The notes beneath the pieces are model-generated. The model was not told where the DNA came from and did not search any database. It worked only from the letters and a program-made list of their open reading frames with translations. 64,000 nt of DNA from NCBI RefSeq assembly GCF_000350225.1, contig NW_005179128.1, positions 84,153 through 148,152 on the forward strand, in the 5' to 3' direction. Origin of the DNA: Chondrus crispus. Lineage: Eukaryota > Rhodophyta > Florideophyceae > Gigartinales > Gigartinaceae. Below, one piece after another: positions 19,484-31,080 of the stretch (positions are counted from its first letter, which is position 1; each line of letters starts with the position of its first letter). The translations under genes and the position numbers were made by a program.

Positions 19484-22400
19484 ATGCCGATACAGGAGGG
19501 AGCGCACGTCGAGGCCTCCGAAGGCCCGACGTTAGGAGAACAAGACACCGGGACAGCCGACGTCCCGGTGAGGCGTAACGATGGCGACGGGGGCAACGAC
19601 GACCGAAAAGATTCGGTCGACCCCCTGACTCCCGCGAGCCCAAGGTCGCCGGAGAGAGGTCCGTGTCGTACGGACTCGAGTAATCCGAGGGGCGTTACTG
19701 ATCCGCGGACGCCCCAAGGAAGGGGGAGAAGGAAACGCAAGCGGGGCCAGCACCGAAACCGAAGGCCCCGACGGAACGACCTCACCGATAAGGTCGCCCC
19801 GAAGGTTGTCGACGGCGTCATTTGCCTTATGACGTCGAAGATCTACAACGTCCTCGGCTCGATAGCCACAGAGGGAAATGCATTTAAACCCCGCACGATC
19901 GCTGTTGATACGTGCTCGGGGTATAATCTGGTGAGGAAGGCCGACCTTCCCCCCGATTGGACGCGTTACGTCGTGCACGACGCACCTCTGCCACGATTGG
20001 CAGGCGCGAATAGCAACCCCCTCAAGCTTTCGGCCGTCGTCCGCCTGACGGTGCGGTTGAGGAACACGGTGTTCCGAATTCCGTTCGTAGTCGCGGACCA
20101 GCTCGCCGTGCCGGTCCTTCTCGGCACGGCCTTCATCGATACGCACGTGCGGTGTATCGACATCGAAGCTCAACGAATGGAGCTACGCCAAGGCGGTTCC
20201 GTCGCCATCTTTGACGGAAAGGGGAAGTCGACTGCCCCTACCAGGCGACACGGGCGACACACGGGTCGGCCAGACGTACGCGAGGAGGCCCCGCAAGCGA
20301 TCCGAATCGCCCGCTGGGTTACCATCCCCGCGATGTCACAAGCCCGCGTGCGTGTGACAACCGCGGGGAGGGGCCTCGTGTTCCTGGAACCCAAGCCCTC
20401 ACTCCAACACCGACATGGAGTGAGGCTGACGAATGGCGTCGCGGAGGTCCTACCGAATCAGACCTTCGACGTCATCGTCGCGAATTTCTCACGACGAGAA
20501 AGAAGGCTTTCGAAGCACACCGTCGTGGGATACGCGAAGCGCAACCCCCTCGCGATCCTCACTCCCGAACGTAAGGTCGCCGAGGGGATCGCGCACGCGC
20601 TACACCTGACCGACTTGACCGACCAAGTCGGTGGGGTAGGAGTTGGCCGATCCAACTCCGACGATGAGACCACCGGGGGCAGGGGGGTCAAACCGGTCGA
20701 ACGGTCACCTTTAGGCCAACCGACGGCGAGGGGTACTGTACTCCCCCAGCAAAAGGGTCCCGAAAATCCACCGATGGATTGGGAAAAAGAGATCGACCTG
20801 TCATACATCGATGATGACAAGCGCCGTGGCCACGTGCTCGAGATGCTCCGTAAGCATTCGAGTCTGTGGAGCGGTGCGCTTGGAACGATCCAAGCCACGA
20901 AGCACCGCATTCCCCTCGAACCGGGAACGAAACCGATTCGTTCCATGCCCTATCGGAAGGGCCCGGCCATGCGCGAAATGGTCGCGAAGGAGGTCAACAA
21001 GATGTTGAACGCAGGGGTTATCGAACCCGCGAGCACCGAGTGGGCGTCCCCCGTGGTGCTCGTACCGAAGAAAGACGGCTCTCTTCGGTTCTGCGTGGAC
21101 TACCGGCGTCTCAACGCGAAGACGGCAGCGGATTCGTACCCGCTGCCACGGATGGACGACTGCATCGACTCGTTAGGAGATGCAGCCGTCTTCACCACGT
21201 TGGACTGCAATTCCGGTTATTGGCAGATCCCGGTCGCTCCGGAAGACCGGGATAAGACCACGTTTACGACGCACATGGGCACGTTTCGCCACTTGCGCAT
21301 GCCGTTTGGACTCAAAGGGGCACCGGCCACCTTCCAACGTGCGCTCGACATAATACTCTCCGGAGTCCGCTGGCAAATATGCCTCGTCTATCTCGACGAC
21401 GTGATCGTGTTCTCCCGTACGCACGGAGAACACGCGAGGCATCTCGATACCGTCTTGAGCTTACTGCGGAGTTCCGGTATCTCCCTTAAGCTCAAGAAGT
21501 GCAGCTTCTTCCGACGGAAGGTGCACTACCTGGGGCACGTCATCTCCCCAGGCAAGTTGAGCGTGGCCGATACGGCGGCCGACGCTTTCAAGACGTTCAC
21601 GTTCCCGAGGACGTTGACGCAAGTGCGCCCGTTCCTCGGGGCGTGTAACGTATACCGCCGATTCGTTAAGGGGTTCGCTAAGATTGCGCGTCCTCTGACC
21701 GACATGACGCGCAAGGATTCGGATCCCGATTTCTATAACCCCACGGAGCTGCAACTTCAGGCGTTCGAGAACCTTAAGAAGTGCATGATCGCTCCGCCGA
21801 TCCTCGCGTTGCCCCGGCACGGTCGTCCGTACATGATAGACACCGACGCGAGTGCCTACCAACTCGGCTGCACCTTACTTCAGGAGCACGAAGAGCCGAA
21901 CGACTGGCGCCCCGTGGGGTATTGGTCGTACTCACTGTCCGATAGTGAGCGCAACTACAGCGCTACCGAACGCGAGTGCTTCGCCGTAGTGTGGGCCGTC
22001 CGCACACTACGTCCGTACGTAGAAGGCACGAAGTTCACCGTACGGACGGACCATGACGCCCTCCGATGGCTCATGTCCCTCACCGAGAGTTCCGGAAGAC
22101 TCACCCGGTGGCGGCTACGTCTGGCGGAATACGATTTCACCATTCAGTACCGCCCCGGACGCGTGCATCAGGTGCCCGATGCCCTGTCACGACTCGTGTC
22201 GCCGAAGGCCGCCGATGACCTTCGCTCCACTGTCGAGGTGGATGACGACATCCCCACTTTCGACGGGGGCACGACAGTTCGAGACGTATCGAACGAGCTC
22301 GCGGACCACGCTTGTACCGCGAGCTGTGATCATCAGGCCGTCCATGTCTTCGTAACGACACGGAATCAAGCCGAAGCCCGAACAAGGTCGCGCGCACGGA

Positions 22401-24061
22401 CGCGCCACGAACCGCGAGGTGACGACGAAGCCCCCGCTCTCCAAGGACCCAATTCGTTTTGGGAGGAGAACGACGAGTTCAACGCCGCCGACATCCAGCG
22501 CGCCGAAGACCCCGAGGCCAGCGCGCTCGACTCCCCGGTCGCCCCACCGCAGGACGACCTTCCGGCCCCTCTTACGATAGAGGAGATAGCCGAGGAGCAA
22601 CGCGTGGATGACTTCTGCCAAACCGTTTTGGCACGACAGTCAGAGTCCCGGGACTCTGCGTTCTTCGAGGACCACCAAGGGGTGCTCAAGCGGAGACACC
22701 CCTTCGACCCTGATATCGTTCAGGTCGTGGTACCTCGGACGCTCCGCGCCAGGCTCCTTCGCCTGTGCCACAACCCGGCCATCGCGGGGCACCCGGGCCA
22801 GAACCGTATGTACTACGCACTTCGACGCGAGTACTACTGGCCCCACCTGGCTGCGGACGTCGCAGCCACGGTGCGAGGGTGTCGAACCTGCGCGATGAAC
22901 CGGGTGAAGCTGAGGAAACATCTCAACCGATTGAGATTGTTTCCAGCTACGAGGCCCCTCGAGAGCCTCGCGATCGACATCTTGGGGCCGCTCCCCAAGA
23001 CGAAGACAGGAAAACGGTTCCTGCTCGTGATCACGGACCGCTTCAGTAAGCTAACGCAAGTCGTTGCGCTCCGCACGATAACAGCGCACACGGTCGCAGT
23101 TGCGTTCTGCGACTCGTGGGTGTTCAATTATGGCGTCCCTCGCACGTTGCTTTCGGACAACGGCCCTCAGTTTAATGCCAAGTTCTTCCACAGCACGTGC
23201 CGCGTTCTGGGGATAACGAATTTGTACGCTTCGGCGTACCATCCCCAGACGAACGGGCAAGTCGAGCGTTATAACCGAACAATCGCCTCGATGCTGCGGA
23301 ACTACGTGGGTGAACACCAGGACGACTGGGATGTGTACGTGGGGCCGCTTACGTATGCGTACAACTCCCACGTACATCGCACCACACGCACCACGCCGTT
23401 TGAGCTCGTGCTCAGCAGGCCACCGCCGGAGTTCTCTCTCCGACGGGCGGACGGCGACGCGCCCCCTTCCGATAGGGGGAACCAACGTGCCGAGTTCCTC
23501 AAGACCTTGGATTCGACTATCCAGAAGGCCTACGGGAGCCTGCGCCGGACGCAGGCTCGCTACAAGCGCGACTTCGATAAGCGCATGCGACGTATTAATT
23601 CCCGGCTCCGTCCCGGAGAATACGTATATCTCAACCCCACCGATGGGGCTAAGACATCAAACAAGCTCGCTTCGCCCGCTGTCGGACCCTACCGCGTGCT
23701 CGCCAACGACCGCCGAACCATCACGATCGATCGTGATGGGGTCACCGAGCGAGTCTCCGCCGACCGCTGCGTGTACGCGCCGTCTCCGATAGACGCGCCA
23801 CGAGCAAGTACGACGACCCCGGGAGACCTCGCCGATAAGGTCACCGCGGGGACGCAGTATGCCGTCGAACGGCTACTGAGACATCGAGTTATGGAAGATG
23901 GAACTACGGAGTTCCTCATCAAGTGGGCGGATTACGACGCGCCCACTTGGACTGCGCGGACTCACGTCCCGGAGGAGTTGGTGTCTCGTTACGCCCAACG
24001 CCTCCGGAGACGTACCGGCAGAGACCTCACCCAAACCGTGAACGCGGAAGTTCACGCTTAA
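19484..24061 (+). CDS. pol: Gypsy E Pol polyprotein with chromodomain
   Basis: 1,525 residues from ATG 19484, probably made as Gag-Pol by -1 frameshifting. Order: basic linker; aspartic protease with DTCSG near residue 142 (usual form DTG/DSG, so Gly is replaced by Cys); reverse transcriptase with YLDD at 636-639; RNase H (IDTDAS, about 785; TDHDALRWLM); integrase zinc domain H-H-C-C about 1094-1135; catalytic D near 1165, D near 1224 and E near 1260 (GQVERYNRT); a GPY motif (VGPYRVL); and a chromodomain at about 1459-1505 with the conserved IKWADYDAPTW core. This order and the chromodomain place it in the chromoviruses, whose integration is thought to be steered by the chromodomain to marked chromatin. 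The frame has no break. Confidence 0.95.
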   Translation: MPIQEGAHVEASEGPTLGEQDTGTADVPVRRNDGDGGNDDRKDSVDPLTPASPRSPERGPCRTDSSNPRGVTDPRTPQGRGRRKRKRGQHRNRRPRRNDLTDKVAPKVVDGVICLMTSKIYNVLGSIATEGNAFKPRTIAVDTCSGYNLVRKADLPPDWTRYVVHDAPLPRLAGANSNPLKLSAVVRLTVRLRNTVFRIPFVVADQLAVPVLLGTAFIDTHVRCIDIEAQRMELRQGGSVAIFDGKGKSTAPTRRHGRHTGRPDVREEAPQAIRIARWVTIPAMSQARVRVTTAGRGLVFLEPKPSLQHRHGVRLTNGVAEVLPNQTFDVIVANFSRRERRLSKHTVVGYAKRNPLAILTPERKVAEGIAHALHLTDLTDQVGGVGVGRSNSDDETTGGRGVKPVERSPLGQPTARGTVLPQQKGPENPPMDWEKEIDLSYIDDDKRRGHVLEMLRKHSSLWSGALGTIQATKHRIPLEPGTKPIRSMPYRKGPAMREMVAKEVNKMLNAGVIEPASTEWASPVVLVPKKDGSLRFCVDYRRLNAKTAADSYPLPRMDDCIDSLGDAAVFTTLDCNSGYWQIPVAPEDRDKTTFTTHMGTFRHLRMPFGLKGAPATFQRALDIILSGVRWQICLVYLDDVIVFSRTHGEHARHLDTVLSLLRSSGISLKLKKCSFFRRKVHYLGHVISPGKLSVADTAADAFKTFTFPRTLTQVRPFLGACNVYRRFVKGFAKIARPLTDMTRKDSDPDFYNPTELQLQAFENLKKCMIAPPILALPRHGRPYMIDTDASAYQLGCTLLQEHEEPNDWRPVGYWSYSLSDSERNYSATERECFAVVWAVRTLRPYVEGTKFTVRTDHDALRWLMSLTESSGRLTRWRLRLAEYDFTIQYRPGRVHQVPDALSRLVSPKAADDLRSTVEVDDDIPTFDGGTTVRDVSNELADHACTASCDHQAVHVFVTTRNQAEARTRSRARTRHEPRGDDEAPALQGPNSFWEENDEFNAADIQRAEDPEASALDSPVAPPQDDLPAPLTIEEIAEEQRVDDFCQTVLARQSESRDSAFFEDHQGVLKRRHPFDPDIVQVVVPRTLRARLLRLCHNPAIAGHPGQNRMYYALRREYYWPHLAADVAATVRGCRTCAMNRVKLRKHLNRLRLFPATRPLESLAIDILGPLPKTKTGKRFLLVITDRFSKLTQVVALRTITAHTVAVAFCDSWVFNYGVPRTLLSDNGPQFNAKFFHSTCRVLGITNLYASAYHPQTNGQVERYNRTIASMLRNYVGEHQDDWDVYVGPLTYAYNSHVHRTTRTTPFELVLSRPPPEFSLRRADGDAPPSDRGNQRAEFLKTLDSTIQKAYGSLRRTQARYKRDFDKRMRRINSRLRPGEYVYLNPTDGAKTSNKLASPAVGPYRVLANDRRTITIDRDGVTERVSADRCVYAPSPIDAPRASTTTPGDLADKVTAGTQYAVERLLRHRVMEDGTTEFLIKWADYDAPTWTARTHVPEELVSRYAQRLRRRTGRDLTQTVNAEVHA

Positions 24062-27000
24062 GGGGGGGCCCTCAACCGCTCCTTCGCGGATTAACCCCAG
24101 CCTGCACGAACAGACTAAAACGGGAAGCGAAGGAGGTCGGCGGACCCTATCGGAGGGTCACAGCCGGGGACGCGTTCAAGTCAAGTCGTCTTGACTTCTC
24201 GGACGTCAAGGACGCGAGACATAAGAACAGGACAGTACGAACTGCCTGAAAAAATGTTGGGCCCTCGTAATGACCGACATTACGAGGACCGCGAAACCCG
24301 GTTCGGATCGGAAAAGTCGGACGACCCCCCCCGAACAGGATTGCCGGACGATCCGTTAAGTCCAGCAACCACGGCGAGGAGGGGCGCCCGACGAACAAGG
24401 AGATCAACAGTGGGATCACGAGGGCCCTCGGTGGGAAGAGTAAGCGACCAAGAATGCCCGTCGCTTTGGTCTCGGTATAACCGAGAAGGGGGAGGCTCAC
24501 GTCGAGCTTTCAATCAGCATCCGCGTCGGAGAGCCCGGCAGAAGACCGGATCATGACCCTCCCGGTGTGGATCGTGGGCGAGAAAGCGCGCAAAACGCGT
24601 CGGCAGATGCGCAGACGAGCGAGGCTGCATTCCCCACAGCAGTGGCCAGGATAGTTAAGGATGGAGGGGTAAGCGAAAGCAACTCAGCCTGAGGGGCACC
24701 AGTATATGCGCACAGACGCGAGACACCCCAAAACCGCCGCCGACACATGCCCCATAATACGGAAAATTACGGGGGATGAGAACGTGGCACGTGAGCGAGT
24801 GCGCGCCATGCTCCAACACCGGTTGCGTCATCACCAAATCACCCCGCCACCACCCCCCGAATATATCGAAAAAATTAACGGGGCAATTACACCTGCACGC
24901 GCATGGCGTATGGAGATACTGTACGCCGGGCGAAAAGCAAGAGCAAACCAGGACGGCGCTGCCCGAGGGTACAAAGAATGCCCGCGTGAGGGTACACACG
25001 TCACACGCCCCCCCGACCGTAAAGGGAGGCGGGCGTGTGACGGAATCGTATGCCCGCATCGAGCGGATGCCTCGAAATCCCGACCCACGACACGCCGCCC
25101 GAGCGGCATTCTCCCTCTATCCGCCTACACGCGCGGCCACGGACGAAGGGAAGGCGAACGTGAGCCACTTGCGCGCTTACGCGCCCCCGCCGCCCAAGAC
25201 AAAGGGCTCCGAAGGGCGCGATACCACGACAGCCTCCGCTACTGACCACTCCATTCGCGGCATCATGGGGACGCACTCCGAATGCGAAGCACACAACGCG
25301 ATCGCGTATTCGAGAACGCAACACGCGGTCGCCACGCACGCAAGCCAAACGCGACGCCTATCCCCCTTTTTTTTCCCCTTTCAACGGTACTAAATCTGAC
25401 ATCCTGTTCTGTGCGCGCCGCAGGGACCAAGAGAAGATCGTTCGCTACCGCCGACCATGGTCGCCGCGAGAAATTCTGCGCACCGCGCGCCCGCGTACGA
25501 GACGACCAGGAGGGGCGGGAGCACCGCCCGAGCAAGCCCCCCCGGGAGACAAGTCGAAGATTGATGAAACGCACAACCCACAGCCCAAACGTCGAGGACG
25601 TCATAGGGGCTTCGACCGTCGAGGAGAAAGTCGCATTGCACCATGCGTTGGATGCCTCGGGAGGCTCCACCAGCGGTATGCCGGCGGCATAAATTGAGAT
25701 CTGTGGAAGCCCTCGTCGCAACAGCGTTCGGCGATCGACCCAATTGCGTCATCGATACAAGAGCAAGGACTCCCGCGCACAAGTACCGCCCCCGTCAGCC
25801 GCGAAAAGGCCGATATGACCGTTCCCCCTCTGTAGCCACTAGTCGCTGTACCCACAGGGCCACGCACTCAACCTCTACGAGAGCACAAAGCGCCCTGTAA
25901 GGACGCACGGAGAAGGGAGCATCAGGGAACTACTGCCGGCTCGAACGACGACGTTCGAGTCGCCCCCCTCGGGCACTGGAGGGAACATCGGGAGTAATTA
26001 TGATAGCAAGGAAGGAACGCAGGCAGAGATTCACGGCCTGCACAGCTGCCCCAGGGACGACCCCGCCCCGGCGCATGTCGCTCTCGGCACGCGAAGAATA
26101 GAACCGGGCCGGCGCCCCCACAGCGAAGGGAGCTCATTCGATGCCTCCCCGCGGTCGGGGCGTGACCACGATCTCAGCCCGGGCCATACCTTCGAAGGGA
26201 CGAAGGGAGACGCATTCGACAATGCCGTGCCCCATGGACCTCTCAGGATGTGGTGGCGCCAACGCCCATTCCCGGCTCGTGCCCTAGCCGAGAAGGGTGC
26301 ACGAGCCGGTCGGCGACCCGGAACGCGAGCGTTCCCGGAGACATAGTACCGTAAGATGAATGTCTCACGGCCGGGGGAGGACGAGACGCATTTCGACAGA
26401 AGGGGACGAGCATGCACACCCCCGCCTCCACGCGCAAGAAGGCATGAGAGGTAGACAACGGGGACGCGTCTCCGTTCGCGACGCGCTGCAGGGAAGACTT
26501 GGCACCCCGGAGAACCGGCGGCGTCGCGTTCAAGAGCGAAACAGAAGAAGGGGGAAGGGGTCAACACGTGTACGCGTGTGCCCCTGGGATGAAGCACAAC
26601 ACGCGAAATATACCGAGGCCGCACCGCAGCTTGTGTTGAAAATTTCGCAAGAAAACATTTTCGCGGGAAACATTTTTGGGCAATTTTTTTGGGCAATTTA
26701 ATCGAGAGCATAGGGCAGTCGCTGGAGCGTGCGCGGACAAAAACGCCTCTGTGTCCGTCCGTCCGCGTCACGTGCGGTAACTACAGTACGACGCGTGCGG
26801 CGCGCGTCTGTGAAACCATCATGTCTCTAAACTGCGCAAGTACGGTTTGGATTTTGTAACGAGATGCATCCGCCCGCGCTGCCCCACTGCACGCTCGTGC
26901 GGCTGCGCTCCTACATCACGCGCGGCCCCTCTTCGAGCGTCCTCAGCTCGCTCTGCGTGCCGCCGACTACGCGTGGGCTATTCGATTACTTCCCGTCCCC

Positions 27001-28331
27001 CCCCCGAAACTATTTTCGCGAAGCGCAACGAGCTGTTTGGCATCGACGCCGATACCTACCTCGCTGACCCATCAGACGGACCACGCAACCGAACACCGAG
27101 GAGGACATCCTCCTTGAGGACGTCATCAGATGCAGCGACGCTCCGACGCACCCAACGTCCCACAATTGCGCGCCTTTGGCCCCTACACGACGCGCTGCCA
27201 CACCACAAACGCGCAATTCCCCTGATCGACACCGTTGACCGTCAACCGCCGGAGGGCGACTGCGTCGTCACCACAATCCCCTACGTCTCGCCCAATCTCC
27301 CGTCACCGTGCTGGCGGCGGCCCAGAGCCGATCCGCTGCAAACAAGAGAGAGGAGAGGTCACTGGAAAGGACAGTGATTTCCGCACGGGTGGTTTGGGGA
27401 AACGAAACGCCGACGAGACGAACGTTGTCGAAGACCGCGACGCGTGACGCAGCGTCGAACCCCCTTAGCAGCGGAACCCGTGACAAGACGGAGAAGGGCC
27501 AGAAAACTGAACCGTCGAGACCGTACATAATACTGTGCGAGGATTCGGGAATCGCGCCGACGGTAAAACGGCTATCGTGGAGAAGGGAGCTCCGTCCGAC
27601 GCGTAACCCACCTGCGAAAACAAAACGAGCGGGTCGCCATCGCCGCGGATGGGGGAAGAGTGTATGGCAATACGAGGATGCTGGGACTGTCATAAAATAA
27701 CGCACGGACGAGGCCACGGGCATTGCGAGGAATGCGGTGGGAAAACGTGCGGTATCCGGGGCACCCCGACAATCGCGTACGAGTTCGGGACGAGTACATG
27801 GAACGGATCGGTGACGCCTTCTCGCAACGGAAAGCGGGACGCACGACTGCACGGGCACGGCTGTCGAATCGGCAAGGCAGGGGGGAGTGAACAAAGAAGG
27901 ACATAACTGGTCAGGCAACGGAGCCCCTTCTCACGCCACCCTGGACGAAGATAGAAAGCGAGGATCAGAGGGGAAGGAGACGGAAGGATTACGAGAAGTC
28001 TTCACGGACTAGAGACAGGACGGAGGCGCGGACGGAAGCACCAAGACAGTCCCTCTCAATGTGGCTCGATGGTAACGAGAGGAGCTGGGGTGGACGTTGG
28101 CGAAGTGGATTGGCTACGGTGTCAAGGAAAACAGGGGAAGCACGTCGGGAAGGAAAATCACCAGAGTAAGGGAGGAGAGATCAGCACGCGCGCGAAGGAG
28201 CACGGGGCGAGACGCCGAGAATACCCCCCCAGAGAGCGGAGTCGTGGTAAGGAGCGGACGGGACCGTATGGAGGACGCGGTTAGACATGGCTCACGCTCT
28301 ACAAGCACCCGTGGACGCGGACGTCCCCGCT
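24062..28331 (+). other. 4.3-kb downstream region of E, no recognised gene
   Basis: Between the pol stop and the polypurine tract lie 4.27 kb with no frame that I recognise. The longest frames are 179-246 codons, on both strands and overlapping; they are Arg/Pro/Gly-rich and typical of chance frames in GC-rich DNA. Notable points are a perfect 10-bp hairpin at 24263-24287 (CCTCGTAATG arms) and a short frame at 27649-27906 with a C-X2-C...C-X2-C pattern. The sequence CTTAAGGGGGG after the pol stop (24058) also recurs just before the 3' LTR (28331). No similarity to the downstream regions of G or H was seen. It may be captured host DNA or element control sequence. Confidence 0.6.
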
Positions 28332-28345
28332 TAAGGGGGGGGCCG
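28332..28345 (+). other. Polypurine tract of gypsy E
   Basis: TAAGGGGGGGGGCCG-type run directly before the 3' LTR. It gives the expected plus-strand primer, although CCG separates the G run from the LTR. Confidence 0.6.
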
Positions 28346-29011
28346 TGTAGTATAACCCCCCCTGGGGCTTTATTTTAGATTAGATCAACTCAGAATCGGA
28401 TCGGTTACTGTAGGGCTCGATGCTCTACAGTACCACCACGTGTACCCCCAAGTACAGGGGGGCACGTGTACACGTGTACGCGCGGAACGAAGAGCGCGCA
28501 CACACGTGTACTGTCAGCCCCGATGGCTGACAGTATTACAGTGTCGACCGACCGCTACAGTACGTCGCTACAGTACATCGGTACTGTACTATTATGATAG
28601 GTTATTATGTACATTAAATATGGAGCGGACCGGCGGCGGTGGAGGAGGACAAGCAGGGACTTGTCACCCACCGACCGTCAAGGTCCGACTTCCCGCTTAT
28701 TCTAAGGTAGCGCTCGCTAGCTACCTTAGAGCGGCACCGAGCGCGGGTTGAGGACGCGCGCGGTACGCCCACGAGCCGGCTCCGCCTCCGCCCGTCGGTA
28801 CTGGAACGTCACCCAGTACCGCGCCGGGGCGTCGAGGCGTCGAACCGCTCGCGCGTACCGGCGTCCTCCCCGTTCCCGCTCTACCACGCTACCCGGGCCC
28901 GCTGCCCGGTGCCGTTAGCTGGTGTCCCGCTTCACCCCCGTCTTCCCGTTCGGACGGGGTCTACGTCGAGCTGTGCATACACCCCTCTCCGGTGGGGGTG
29001 TTTATGCTACA
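28346..29011 (+). repeat. 3' LTR of gypsy E
   Basis: 666 bp, no difference from 16027-16692 found by eye. It ends GCTACA and is followed by the second copy of GTATG and by the rest of element D gag. Confidence 0.95.
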
Positions 29012-30336
29012 GTATGCCTTTTCGACGCGATATGAAATGTACGAATTGCAATAGACATGGGCATACTGCAGCGCGTTGCTGGGGCAAGGACGTGAATGGG
29101 CGCCGACCTGCACCGCCAGATGGGTTTCGGTCACGCAACACTGGCTTAAAGCCAAGTGCATTCGTTTCTCGAGATGAAAATTCTACTGCTGCCTTTGCGG
29201 AGAGTGACTTTACTTGCTTGCTTTCGACTTCCACTCCAGAAAAGAGGGCTGCAAACGCAAGGTCATGGCTTGTCGATTCCGGTTGCAGCGCTCACATTAC
29301 GTTTGATCGCTCTTTGTTCGTTACGTATGAACAGATGCAATCTGGATCAGTCGAGATGGGCACGAAGGCTAGAGCTAATGTCGCTGGTCGCGGCGAGGTA
29401 GAATTCATGTTGAACGTCAACGGTAGTCCCCATCCTTGTAAATTGTCAAACGTTTTGCATGTCCCTGATTTCGGATATTCGCTACTGTCTGTTAGCCAAA
29501 TGGTTTCGAAGGGTTTGCAAGTGTCATTTGAAAATGAGAAATGCCGCGTTACTGCAGGACCAATTGTAGTTGCTACAGCGAGTCAAGTTGGGGATTTGTA
29601 CATACTTGACGTCATGAATGAAACCTTTTCTGCTCACGTAGTTACCCTGCAGACGCTACATGAACGCATGGCCCATGTTAATGTACAAGGAATCGCATCA
29701 ATGATTCACAATAATGTGGTAAGTGGCATCAACGTTCGTCAAAGCGATGTCATCAGTGCAATGAATCCGAAGTCTGACAACCACTCTCCCATTTGTCCTG
29801 CGTGTGTGTTTGGCAAAGCAACGCGATCAGTAATCCCAAAACAGCGATCATGGTCTCGAGCACAGAACTGTCTTGACTTGGTACATTCTGACGTTTGCGG
29901 TCCGCTCGAAGTACAGTCAGTTGGTGGCTCGAGATACTTCATTACATTTGTAGATGATCACTCGAACTGGGTAGTTGTGTACACGATGAGAAATAAATCT
30001 GAGGCGTTTGCAAAATACAAGTTGTATGAAAAGTTGGCTCAAACCCACACTGGTCGCAAAGTAAAGGTGCTTCGCACTGATCGAGGGGGAGAGTACTTGT
30101 CGACGGAATTCAAGTCGCATTTAGATTTAAACGGTACGCAGCACCAACTCACAACGGCGTACACCCCTGAACAAAACGGTGTTGCTGAACGTTTAAATCG
30201 AACTTTGATTGATCTTGTCCGCTCAATGCTTTCTCATAAACAGGTCAGTAAGCGATTCTGGGCCGAGGCTCTTGCCACTTCGGTATATGTACGTAATCGA
30301 GTTACTTCACGCGCTTTGCCCGTTAATACAACTCCG
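29012..30336 (+). pseudogene. gag-pol: Element D gag end, protease and integrase part
   Basis: This resumes element D at the GTATG duplication. It holds the zinc knuckle (CTNCNRHGHTAARC), protease VDSGCSAH, GAG-pre-integrase and the integrase core with both Asp regions and NGVAERLNRT, then stops at CTCCG (30332-30336), where element C is inserted. It differs from element 2 by only a few bases, for example near 29393 and 29966. The open frame that begins at 28909 starts inside the LTR of E and has no meaning before 29012. The continuation is at 37055. Confidence 0.92.
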
Positions 30337-31069
30337 TATAGAAAGGTCAGCGGGGCAGAGGGAAGAAGGATGGTTGAAGGTTGCTGGTGGTTGACGGGAA
30401 AAGAAGTTGATGCCATTTTACTCTTGGTCGCCAACTATTGGCGCTACTTATACTCTTCGAACTACATACAATACGAGCCATTAGGGCTGGTCACGTGACT
30501 CTAACTATTGGCGCTACTTATACTCTTCGAACTACATACAATACGAGCCATTAGGGCTGGTCACGTGACTCTTGTTCTTGCACTGGTTGATAATCACATG
30601 ACTCTCCTTCTTGCACTCTCTCTTGCTAATAATTTGGGACCGTTTGAGAGTCAATAATATCTGAATGTACTGTCCTTCTTGCACTCTCTCTTGCTAATAA
30701 TTTGGGACCGTTTGAGAGTCAATAATATCTGAATGTACTGTACTGTAGATTACAGATTTTACACTACGATTAATAACCACTGTGGCACATACGTCATACG
30801 TGTCACACACGTGTCAAATCGAGAAAAATGAAACATGTTCAGAATGTACTGTAGAGTGCCACGAGGTACATAACTTACACGTGTCAACACCAAAATTGAA
30901 ACATGCTCGGAAATGATAGGAAAGTGCAACTGTGTACAAATATGACACGTGTCCACCTTGAAGACCAAACATCCTGAGAATGCTCTTGCAAGCATTTTAG
31001 GTTTCGTCGACGTACACGTGTAATATCTGTCAGGCTTGGAGCTTAGCATGTGGTCGAAAATTTCCAACA
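30337..31069 (-). repeat. 3' LTR of copia C, with duplicated promoter block
   Basis: 733 bp. On the plus strand it runs TATAGAAAGG to TTTCCAACA. A 70-bp unit (30433-30572) containing the TATA box is present twice, and a 68-bp unit (30606-30741) twice. The 5' LTR has each only once. Outside the repeats the two LTRs are nearly identical. Confidence 0.9.
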
Positions 31070-31080
31070 CTCCCCCTCGA

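Larger units (their letters stand above)
16027..29011 (+). mobile_element. Gypsy chromovirus E, 12,985 bp, very recent
   Basis: It is bounded by TGTAG...CTACA LTRs of 666 bp and flanked by the 5-bp target duplication GTATG (16022-16026 and 29012-29016). The uninterrupted target is visible in element 2 (near 10171). Order: LTR, primer site, gag, pol ending in a chromodomain, a 4.3-kb region without recognised genes, polypurine tract, LTR. Compared base by base by eye, the two LTRs show no difference, so insertion is recent. Gag and Pol frames are open. Confidence 0.95.

Noticed and set aside
24706..25393. Two overlapping plus-strand frames (179 and 205 codons) after E pol
   Set aside because: They overlap in different frames, are low-complexity Arg/His/Pro-rich and show no motif; not separable from chance.
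26031..26771. 246-codon minus-strand frame inside element E
   Set aside because: Antisense to the element, Arg/Pro/Ser-rich, no domain; the GC-rich DNA gives frames of this size by chance, and the frame at 27268-27918 is of the same kind.
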